Shown: positions 37,603-44,454 of the stretch, one piece after another
Layout: every line of letters starts with the position of its first letter
Position numbering within the stretch: position 1 is the stretch's first letter
Assembly (NCBI RefSeq): GCF_014697105.1
Contig: NZ_JACJRF010000032.1
Location: 1-61,067 of the forward strand
Origin: Anabaena subtropica FACHB-260
Lineage (GTDB): Bacteria > Cyanobacteriota > Cyanobacteriia > Cyanobacteriales > Nostocaceae
Direction: 5' to 3'
Length of the DNA stretch: 61,067 nt
The notes under the pieces: model-generated
What the model saw: only the letters and a program-made list of their open reading frames with translations
Database searches by the model: none
Told to the model about the DNA's origin: nothing
Made by a program: the position numbers and the translations under genes

Positions 37603-38775
37603 TTAACGCTGAGACAAACTTGCAGGTGAAATATCTGATAACTGCACACCAAGAATTGTGGGGATAGATGCTTCTGGACGACACAACAAACTTTTGGCGA
37701 CTTGCAGCATACAAATACCTGCATTCCCAAAGGTTTTTTCATACTGGAGTTGAGCTTGAATAGCGGTAACTAAAGCTAAACCACAAAATTGCATTACCCG
37801 TTGTAAGAAATCTGGCCGATGTTCTAAGATTTCTGGGAAATTAGTGAGATAAGCCGTTACTAACTCTCTCATTGAAGGTTGGAGAACATACAAGGGGGTA
37901 GCTGCTAGACGTAAAGACTCTTCAAGAGCAATTGATTTACCAGTAACCATGCTGTACAACCAAATTTGCAAGTAGCTGGCGATGACTGTACCTAAATCAT
38001 TTGCGGGGTCTCCCCAATTACCACGTTCCCAGTCAATTAAGCGGACAATATTTTCATCATCTGCATCTTCCCAATTGAGAGAGAGAAGAATATTGTTCAA
38101 CTTCAGGTCATTATGGGTGAGACAACAGGGAGTAAAGCTATTGAGTAATTGTGCGATCGCCTGACCCAAACTATCGTAACGTTGATATAGAGCAAAAAAT
38201 CTCAGACCATCAGCAGGAACCTTACCAAATATTTCTGGAGCCAGTCTTTCTAATCCCCGATTTAGATTAGGTGTTGTGGGGTTAAGTGTAGTATCACTAG
38301 GATTTTGAAAGAACTCTCGATACTTTTCACTGTTAAATGATGTGCGATGAATTAATGCCAAAGTATTGCCAACTGCCTTTGCTAGCTGAATGGGAAATAA
38401 ATTTAAATTCTCCTTGGCATAAAAATCCATCAAATCTCGATAATTATCAAGATAATTGAAAATAATAATAGAATTTTCCCAATTAAACTGTACTGCTTCT
38501 GATAAACGGGAACGTATATGGCTAAGTTCTGGAAATTTTCTCACAAAATCGTGAATGCGCCATTCTAGCAAAAATTCACCAGTTGTTTTTCCTTCTAAAT
38601 TATGACGCTCTTGTTTAACAAGCAGTTTCCTCCCGTCTGGAAAAGTAACTAATAAATTAAAGTTTTTAGCAGGTTTTAGCTCTATTTTGCTTAAGGACTG
38701 CTCATCAGAAGTACACAAATTTAACGAAATTAGGTACTCGAATACATTTTGAGAACTCAAGATAAATGGTGGCAT
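37603..38775 (-). CDS. Aminoglycoside-phosphotransferase-like kinase, predicted peptide Ser/Thr kinase
   Basis: A 390-residue APH/choline-kinase-fold protein. The ATP-site lysine is in GRKLLVKQERH. The catalytic loop is CLTHNDLKLNNILL (HxDxxxxN) and the metal-binding motif VRLIDWERGNWGDPANDLG, all intact. Paired with the HopA1-like protein, it corresponds to LxmK/TvaC-type kinases that phosphorylate Ser/Thr before elimination. It is downstream of the precursor genes on the same strand and 99 bp before the HopA1 gene. An antibiotic or small-molecule kinase is the alternative, less likely here. Confidence 0.85.
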   Translation of the reverse strand: MPPFILSSQNVFEYLISLNLCTSDEQSLSKIELKPAKNFNLLVTFPDGRKLLVKQERHNLEGKTTGEFLLEWRIHDFVRKFPELSHIRSRLSEAVQFNWENSIIIFNYLDNYRDLMDFYAKENLNLFPIQLAKAVGNTLALIHRTSFNSEKYREFFQNPSDTTLNPTTPNLNRGLERLAPEIFGKVPADGLRFFALYQRYDSLGQAIAQLLNSFTPCCLTHNDLKLNNILLSLNWEDADDENIVRLIDWERGNWGDPANDLGTVIASYLQIWLYSMVTGKSIALEESLRLAATPLYVLQPSMRELVTAYLTNFPEILEHRPDFLQRVMQFCGLALVTAIQAQLQYEKTFGNAGICMLQVAKSLLCRPEASIPTILGVQLSDISPASLSQR

Positions 38776-38943
38776 AGTCAGAAGATGATTTACAACATTA
38801 ATAATTATTTTTTTAGGGTTGCAACAATATGCGGTATTGAACTGATATTGTAAAAGCTACTAAGTTTTTGTTAGATGGGAGCAAACTTGAATCTTTATTG
38901 AATATTTATAAATAAGATTCAAATTAGCTTTAGCTTTTGTTTT

Positions 38944-39165
38944 CTATTGTCTGTTTTTAGCTAAATATGAATCCACTAGTTCTACAATAGTAGCTATTGC
39001 AAATGCTACAATAGCAAATTCAAAAACCTTTTCTACAAATTCTAATATTTGAGTAGGAGAATGATTGTTTCCACCATATATTAATTTACAATCTCCGTCA
39101 TTTAGGTCAATAAAAATTTTTTCCGAATCATTAAAATGTAATTCAGTAATAACTATTTTGGACAT
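38944..39165 (-). CDS. Divergent double-glycine precursor peptide
   Basis: 73 aa from ATG 39165 (an upstream TTG gives 78). The leader MSKIVITELHFNDSEKIFID ends at LIYGG, a double-glycine site. The predicted core begins NNHSPTQILEFVEKVFEFAI and aligns without gaps to the seven tandem peptides: ILEFVEKVFEFAIVAFAI against VLDLAVKGFEFGVITYGI. It is strongly hydrophobic and has no Cys in the core; the only Cys is in the leader. It is the last precursor before the kinase gene. Confidence 0.75.
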   Translation of the reverse strand: MSKIVITELHFNDSEKIFIDLNDGDCKLIYGGNNHSPTQILEFVEKVFEFAIVAFAIATIVELVDSYLAKNRQ

Positions 39166-39287
39166 TTTTGTATTGGTCAAATAACTGACGTTTAATAAAA
39201 ATACTTTAGATAAAGTACTTTTATTGTACTATTATTAAAATCAGAGTTATATCCTCAGCTTAAATTTATACTTAAGAGAGATTACAA

Positions 39288-39315
39288 GCGATTAAACAAT
39301 ATATTGTTTAATCGC
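39288..39315. repeat. Perfect palindrome after the last tandem precursor
   Basis: GCGATTAAACAATA and its complement form a 28-bp perfect palindrome. It is the end member of a series of GCGATTAAG/CTTAATCGC hairpins found after each tandem precursor gene (39631-39666, 39981-40016, 40331-40358, 40709-40736, 41471-41504, 41863-41890, and a weaker one near 41085-41119). Confidence 0.7.
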
Positions 39316-39353
39316 TCATGGCACAATCTCAACAAAGCTATTGAGCTTAGTAT

Positions 39354-39587
39354 TTATGCAGCAGAACTGAAAGAAATTGCCAAGTGTCCAATAGCATCAA
39401 TACCATAAGTGATGACACCAAACTCAAATCCTTTCGCCGCTAAATCTAAAACTCCGTTGGTGCTTTTAGAATAGTTACCACCATGAACGGAATCATCAAG
39501 ATTGTTCAATTCATTAAGGAAGCTTTCAGAATCTTGGAATAATTCTGAACCAGTAGCTTGTAATTCCTTAACAGCAATAAACGCCAT
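39354..39587 (-). CDS. Tandem precursor peptide copy 7 (last)
   Basis: A 77-residue double-glycine peptide. The 37-residue leader begins MAFIAVKELQATGSELFQDS and ends DDSVHGG. The 40-residue core starts NYSKSTNGVLDLAAKG and ends HLAISFSSAA. It differs from its neighbours by Ser for Thr at the second TT position, Ala for Val in VKG and Ile for Lys before the tail, so it is the most diverged of the seven. AGGAGT lies eight bases before ATG. There is no Cys. Substrate of the C39 exporter by inference. Confidence 0.85.
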   Translation of the reverse strand: MAFIAVKELQATGSELFQDSESFLNELNNLDDSVHGGNYSKSTNGVLDLAAKGFEFGVITYGIDAIGHLAISFSSAA

Positions 39588-39703
39588 GATTGACTCCTAA
39601 AATAATTTTGGTTTGCAATGGAAAGTGCAGGCGATTAAGCTGAATATTTTGATATAGCTTAATCGCTGTTGTCTCAATTTCAACAGAGCTTTTAACTTAG
39701 TAC

Positions 39704-39937
39704 TTATAGAGCAGAACTGTAAGACTTAGCTAGGTGTCCGATAGCATCAATACCATAAGTGATGACACCAAACTCAAATCCCTTCACAGCCAAGTCTAAA
39801 ACTCCATTGGTAGTATTAGAATAGTTACCACCATGAACCGAGTCATCAAGATTGTTCAATTCATTGAGGAAGCTTTCAGAGTCTTGGAATAATTCTGCAC
39901 CAGTAGCTTGTAATTCCTTAACAGCAATAAACGCCAT
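39704..39937 (-). CDS. Tandem precursor peptide copy 6
   Basis: 77 aa. Leader as in the other copies (GAELFQDSESFLNELNNLDD, then SVHGG). Core starts NYSNTTNGVLDLAVKG, continues FEFGVITYGIDAIGHLAKSY and ends SSAL. It is nearly identical to copy 5, differing in leader Ala/Ser and core Asn/Lys. Spacers on both sides match the neighbouring unit exactly. Confidence 0.88.
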   Translation of the reverse strand: MAFIAVKELQATGAELFQDSESFLNELNNLDDSVHGGNYSNTTNGVLDLAVKGFEFGVITYGIDAIGHLAKSYSSAL

Positions 39938-40053
39938 GATTGACTCCTAAAATAATTTTGGTTTGCAATGGAAAGTGCAGGCGATTAAGCTGAATATTTT
40001 GATATAGCTTAATCGCTGTTGTCTCAATTTCAACAGAGCTTTTAACTTAGTAC

Positions 40054-40287
40054 TTATAGAGCAGAACTGTAAGACTTAGCTAAGTGTCCAATGGCATCAA
40101 TACCATAGGTGATAACACCAAACTCAAATCCCTTCACAGCCAAGTCTAAAACTCCATTTGTAGTTTTAGAATAGTTACCACCATGAACCGAGTCATCAAG
40201 ATTGTTCAATTCATTGAGGAAACTTTCAGAATCTTGGAATAACTCTGAACCAGTAGCTTGTAATTCCTTAACAGCAATAAACGCCAT
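40054..40287 (-). CDS. Tandem precursor peptide copy 5
   Basis: 77 aa. Leader ends SVHGG. Core starts NYSKTTNGVLDLAVKG and ends HLAKSYSSAL. Same tail as copy 6, which with the identical 116-bp spacer shows the two are the youngest duplicates. Ser and Thr residues cluster at the two ends of the core, with an uncharged hydrophobic FEFGVITYGIDAIG centre. Confidence 0.88.
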   Translation of the reverse strand: MAFIAVKELQATGSELFQDSESFLNELNNLDDSVHGGNYSKTTNGVLDLAVKGFEFGVITYGIDAIGHLAKSYSSAL

Positions 40288-40419
40288 GATTGACTCCTAA
40301 AATAATTTTGGTTTTTAATAGAAAGTGCAGGCGATTAAGAAGTTCAAAACCTAATCGCTCATGCCACAATTTCAACAGAGCTATTGAGATCGATTCTTCA
40401 CGCAGTCAGCAAGTGAATT

Positions 40420-40665
40420 TTAGTAATAACCGTTACCAGCATCGCTGAAAGACTTAGCTAGGTGTCCGATAGCATCGATACCATAAGTGATGACACCAAA
40501 CTCAAATCCCTTCACAGCCAAGTCTAAAACTCCATTTGTAGTTTTAGAATAGTTACCACCATGAACAGAGTCATCAAGATTGTTCAATTCATTGAGGAAA
40601 CTTTCAGAATCTTGGAATAACTCTGAACCAGTAGCTTGTAATTCCTTAACAGCAATAAACGCCAT
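40420..40665 (-). CDS. Tandem precursor peptide copy 4
   Basis: 81 aa. Leader ends SVHGG. Core starts NYSKTTNGVLDLAVKG and ends KSFSDAGNGYY. The tail is four residues longer than in copies 5-7 and ends in two tyrosines. Its upstream spacer (40666-40797) is identical except for one base to the one downstream of the gene. Confidence 0.88.
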   Translation of the reverse strand: MAFIAVKELQATGSELFQDSESFLNELNNLDDSVHGGNYSKTTNGVLDLAVKGFEFGVITYGIDAIGHLAKSFSDAGNGYY

Positions 40666-40797
40666 GATCGACTCCTAAAATAATTTTGGTTTTTAATAGA
40701 AAGTGCAGGCGATTAAGAAGTTCAAAACCTAATCGCTCATGCCACAATTTCAACAGAGCTATTGAGATCGATTCTTCACGCAGTCAGCAAGTGAATT

Positions 40798-41043
40798 TTA
40801 GTAATAACCGTTACCAGCATCGCTGAAAGACTTAGCTAGGTGTCCGATAGCATCGATACCATAGGTAATGACACCAAACTCAAATCCCTTTTCAGCCAAG
40901 TCTAAAACTCCATTTGTAGTTTTAGAATAGTTACCACCATGAACAGAGTCATCAAGATTGTTCAATTCATTAAGGAAGCTTTCAGAGTCTTGGAATAATT
41001 CTGCACCAGTAGCTTGTAATTCTTTAACAGCAATAAACGCCAT
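40798..41043 (-). CDS. Tandem precursor peptide copy 3
   Basis: 81 aa. Leader ends SVHGG. Core starts NYSKTTNGVLDLAEKG (Glu instead of Val before KG) and ends KSFSDAGNGYY, the same tail as copy 4. The rest is as in the other copies. Confidence 0.88.
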   Translation of the reverse strand: MAFIAVKELQATGAELFQDSESFLNELNNLDDSVHGGNYSKTTNGVLDLAEKGFEFGVITYGIDAIGHLAKSFSDAGNGYY

Positions 41044-41180
41044 GATTGACTCCTAAAATAATTTGTGTTTTGCCGAAAGCATAAGCAATTAAGCTTGATA
41101 ACTGAATATTACTTAATCACTTATGCCACAATTAAAACAGAGCTATTTAGCTCGGTCTTTACTCACCAGCTAATGAGAAA

Positions 41181-41426
41181 TTAGTAGTAACCACCATTAG
41201 CAGAACTGAAAGACTTAGCTAGGTGTCCGATAGCATCGATACCATAAGTGATGACACCAAACTCAAATCCCTTCACAGCCAAGTCTAAAACTCCATTGGT
41301 AGTATTAGAATAGTTACCACCATGAACAGAGTCATCAAGATTATTCAATTCATTGAGGAAGCTTTCAGAGTCTTGGAATAACTCTGAACCAGTAGCACGT
41401 AATTCCTTAACAGCAATAAATGCCAT
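41181..41426 (-). CDS. Tandem precursor peptide copy 2
   Basis: 81 aa. The leader has Arg for Gln (KELRATGSELFQDS). Core starts NYSNTTNGVLDLAVKG and ends KSFSSANGGYY. Ribosome-binding AGGAGT is kept. No Cys. Confidence 0.88.
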   Translation of the reverse strand: MAFIAVKELRATGSELFQDSESFLNELNNLDDSVHGGNYSNTTNGVLDLAVKGFEFGVITYGIDAIGHLAKSFSSANGGYY

Positions 41427-41568
41427 GATTGACTCCTAAAAGGATTTGCTTTTTTACTAGAAAGTGCAGTCGATTAAGTTTTATATGTTGATTTTGCTTA
41501 ATCGCTCATTCCACAATTTCAACAGAGCTATTTAGCTCGAAATTTATGCAGTGACTAATGGAAAATTA

Positions 41569-41820
41569 CTAGTAACCGTAACCGCCACCAGCAGAACTGT
41601 AAGACTTAGCTAAATGTCCAATAGCATCGATACCATAGGTAATGACACCAAACTCAAATCCTTTTACTGCTAAATCTAAAACTCCATTGGTGGTATTAGA
41701 ATAGTTACCACCACCATGAATAGAGTCATCAAGATTGTTCAATTCATTGAGGAAGCTTTCAGAATCTTGGAACAATTCTGAACCAGTAGCTTGTAATTCT
41801 TTAACAGCAATAAACGCCAT
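41569..41820 (-). CDS. Tandem precursor peptide copy 1 (first)
   Basis: 83 aa, the promoter-proximal copy. The leader ends SIHGGG, with one more Gly than the others, so the cut could fall after the second or third Gly. Core NYSNTTNGVLDLAVKG to KSYSSAGGGYGY, the longest tail, rich in Gly and Tyr. The 5' leader of the array (41821-42390) has no other gene and presumably holds the promoter. Confidence 0.88.
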   Translation of the reverse strand: MAFIAVKELQATGSELFQDSESFLNELNNLDDSIHGGGNYSNTTNGVLDLAVKGFEFGVITYGIDAIGHLAKSYSSAGGGYGY

Positions 41821-42390
41821 GATTGACTCCTAAAAAAGTATCATTTTGAGCAGTAGTTTCAGGCGATTAAGTTTTTATTTGCTTAACCGTTGATTCAATT
41901 TTTATTTACTTCTTCCATGAAAATCAAGTCTAAAATCTTGATTAACAAGACATAAATAAGTGATATATGTCTATTTTTGAGTTTGATTATTACTGGATTT
42001 AATATTGATATAACAATCCAATTTGATTTTTTTCGCGCAGTGTAGCATAGCCATAGTTACTAGCATAGAAAAGCAATAATTAATAAAAAAGAAGGCTCTC
42101 AATACCGTTCGTTTAAGGAATTTTTGGTTGAGGCAGGCAGGGGGAAAAGAGAAGCAGAGGGAGAGAAGAATTACTGAACAATAATCCTCTTTCCTCCTCT
42201 GCTTCCTTTGCTTATCCGAATAGTATTGAGAAGGCTATTCGATGTGTACTGAAGATTTAAGTATAATAGATAGTAATATTGCAGAAATTGCCTCAAATAT
42301 CTGATGATTTCCATGAAAAATCGCGTGCCTAACTTAATCTGAGCTAAAGCACACGATAATTGTAAGTATTAAGTTGTAATTAGTTAACAA
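41821..42390. other. Upstream region of the precursor array
   Basis: 570 bp without a gene. It contains a first array-type hairpin at 41863-41890 and a pair of complementary purine/pyrimidine-rich arms (GGGGAAAAGAGAAGCAGAGG near 42141, CTTTCCTCCTCTGCTTCC near 42190), an inverted repeat of the kind seen in rsgA. The array promoter on the minus strand should lie between 41890 and 42100; no convincing boxes were found. Confidence 0.5.
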
Positions 42391-42645
42391 CTATTGGGGA
42401 ATACCAAGCTGTTCTCGCAAGTCTTTAATTTGAAAGTCTAGATTATCCATCCATTGACCAAGAATTGCATTTGTATCAGGTATTGAGTTTGTGTCTGGCT
42501 CTTCTAGACTAGTTTCAACTTGTCGTCTTCTACCATATCTTCTTTCTAAACCAGCATACACAGTTTTCATTTCCCAAACAGTGAGTTCATTAATAGATTT
42601 TCCTTCGTCACCGGGAGAAAGGTCAGAGATTTTTATGTTCACCAT
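42391..42645 (-). CDS. Small protein with a precursor-like leader
   Basis: 84 aa with AGGAG ten bases before ATG 42645. The first 32 residues (MVNIKISDLSPGDEGKSINE, LTVWEMKTVYAG) resemble the M.NI.ISDL.P leader type of cyanobacterial double-glycine peptides, and align loosely with MSKIVITELHFNDSEKIF of the divergent precursor. The cleavage site would be AG instead of GG. The remainder is charged (GLERRYGRRRQVETSLEEPD), unlike the hydrophobic cores. It may be a degenerate precursor, or an accessory protein with a leader-like domain. Same strand as the array, upstream of it. Confidence 0.6.
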   Translation of the reverse strand: MVNIKISDLSPGDEGKSINELTVWEMKTVYAGLERRYGRRRQVETSLEEPDTNSIPDTNAILGQWMDNLDFQIKDLREQLGIPQ

Positions 42646-42862
42646 TTACTTGGCTCCTGCAATTTGTTCATATCAATGCAAAGCAATACATGGATATAGC
42701 TAATCTAAAAGATTAGAATTCCTCCCCTATATTTTGATTTTTTATTTAATAAAGTCAATATTATCTGACTGATTTTTCAGACAAAATTACTTGGATTTTG
42801 TCTATAAAACCAAATTTTTTATATTAGTACAACTTCTTTGTCTTCATGGAATTTATAAACTG

Positions 42863-42896
42863 AAAACCCCAGATTTCTTCAATAATCTGGGGTTTT
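42863..42896. terminator. Intrinsic terminator after the M16 peptidase genes
   Basis: Stem AAAACCCCAGATT / AATCTGGGGTTTT with an 8-base loop lies 25 bp past the stop of the minus-strand M16 gene. A/T flanks allow action on both strands. It marks the right border of the peptide island. Confidence 0.85.
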
Positions 42897-42920
42897 CATC
42901 ATCCTCAAAAACTTCAGTGA

Positions 42921-44417
42921 TTAATTCTGCGATTGTTGTTGTGGGACAGGAATAGTCACATCTATCGGCGTGACTTGAGCCGCTAACCGAGTCAATGGTG
43001 GTTGTATGGTGGCTTGATTTCCGACAACCAAAGTCACGAGATTTTCTGGCTTGAGGTATTGCTTGGCTACCCGTTGCACATCAGATGCTGTAGTTGCAGC
43101 TACAGCTTTTTGATAGCGGAACAGGAAATCAGCCGGATAGCCGTAATATTCATAACGCATTAACCGTGACAAGGTTTGGCTGGGGTCTTGAAAGTTGAAT
43201 ACAAAAGAATTGAGTGTAGACTCTTTAGCGCGAGATAATTCTTCTGCTGTCACTGGTTGAGCTTGAATGCGTTTAATCTCTGTCTTTAAAGCATTGATGA
43301 ACTGCACAGTAGCATCAGAACGGGTTTGTCCACCAGCCATGAACATCCCTGGATAGTCAAAGCGGGGACTCCAGTAACAATATACAGAATAGGCTAAACC
43401 TTGACGCGATCGCACTTCATTAAATAAACGTCCCCCAAAACCGTTTAATACACCATTCAATACATCCAAGGCTGCATAATCGGGGCTATCGAACTTACCA
43501 CCCAAATGCCCAACTAACACACTACTCTGAGTTAACTGGGGTTGATTGACGAAAAACACCCCACCTGTCTTAGCTGGGGATACTTCCGGTAAAGCTGGTT
43601 TAGTCAATCTAGGGTTACGTCGCCAGTCGCCTAACTTGGCTTGTACAAGCGATCGCATTTGTTTAGGATCAAAATCGCCGACAATGCCCAAAATCATATT
43701 ATTGGGGTGAAAATATTGCTGGTGAAATTTGAGCAAATCTTCGCGGGCGATCGCATCCACTGTGGCATACTCAGTAATACGGGCATAAGGGCTATCCTTG
43801 CCATAAATCAACTTGCGAAATTCCCTACTGGCTATATCATTGGGGTTATCATTACGGCGAGCAATACCACCCTTAGCTTGAGTTTTCACTAAATCCAGTT
43901 TTGTTTGAGCAAACACTGGCTCTCGCAGTACCTCCGAAAATAGCCCAAACACTGTTTCGACATCTTCACTCAGTGCCTCAAAACTAGCACTACCCGCAGC
44001 TTCACCGATATTAACTTCTACAGATGCTGCCCGTTGTTCTAGTATTTCATTGAGATTATCAGATGAATGTTTCTTAGTACCACCAGTCCGCATGACTGCA
44101 CCTGTAAAACCCGCCAAACCGACTTTATCTGCTGGTTCCCAACGACTTCCAGTCCGTACTAGTGCTGTACCACTAATTAAAGGTAGTTCCCGATCCTCCA
44201 TCAGATAGACAACCAAGCCATTTTGCAACACAAACCGTTCATACTTGGGTAAATTTACCTCAGGTAAAGGCCCAAACTCCAACTCTGTGTAGTGCTTGGC
44301 TGCTGCTGTCGCTGTCAGCGAAAAGTTAAAAGTTACACCTAAAAAGGCAAAAATAGCCACCAACGCATAAATTAACCTTTTGCCTTTTCCCATTTTGAAG
44401 TTATTTTGCCTGTGCAT
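42921..44417 (-). CDS. M16 peptidase-like protein lacking the zinc motif
   Basis: A 498-residue secreted M16B-type protein with an N-terminal signal sequence (LIYALVAIFAFLGVTFNFSL, then TATAAA). The position of the HxxEH zinc motif reads GLAGFTGAVMRTGG, so the catalytic residues are missing. The C-terminal half has the conserved region with GGRLFNEVRSRQGLAYSVY. It follows the active M16 gene by 37 bp on the same strand. The pair corresponds to the beta/alpha subunits of a mitochondrial-processing-peptidase-like heterodimer in which this subunit binds substrate. An alternative start is eight codons downstream. Confidence 0.9.
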   Translation of the reverse strand: MHRQNNFKMGKGKRLIYALVAIFAFLGVTFNFSLTATAAAKHYTELEFGPLPEVNLPKYERFVLQNGLVVYLMEDRELPLISGTALVRTGSRWEPADKVGLAGFTGAVMRTGGTKKHSSDNLNEILEQRAASVEVNIGEAAGSASFEALSEDVETVFGLFSEVLREPVFAQTKLDLVKTQAKGGIARRNDNPNDIASREFRKLIYGKDSPYARITEYATVDAIAREDLLKFHQQYFHPNNMILGIVGDFDPKQMRSLVQAKLGDWRRNPRLTKPALPEVSPAKTGGVFFVNQPQLTQSSVLVGHLGGKFDSPDYAALDVLNGVLNGFGGRLFNEVRSRQGLAYSVYCYWSPRFDYPGMFMAGGQTRSDATVQFINALKTEIKRIQAQPVTAEELSRAKESTLNSFVFNFQDPSQTLSRLMRYEYYGYPADFLFRYQKAVAATTASDVQRVAKQYLKPENLVTLVVGNQATIQPPLTRLAAQVTPIDVTIPVPQQQSQN

Positions 44418-44454
44418 ATTTGTTGCTTATTTCCTCATCTTTGCGGTGTATTGC

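Larger units (their letters stand above)
39588..41880 (-). repeat. Tandem gene array: seven precursor genes with repeated spacers
   Basis: Units of about 350-390 bp repeat with coding and spacer parts. The 116-bp spacers 39588-39703 and 39938-40053 are identical. The 132-bp spacers 40288-40419 and 40666-40797 differ at one base. Each spacer carries a GCGATTAAG-type hairpin and a TTTTAGGAGTC ribosome-binding site. The array arose by recent tandem duplication or gene conversion. Confidence 0.9.

Noticed and set aside
39288-41890. CRISPR array
   Set aside because: Repeat period is about 350-390 bp and most of each unit is protein-coding; there are no 25-40 bp repeats with unique spacers of equal size and no cas genes.
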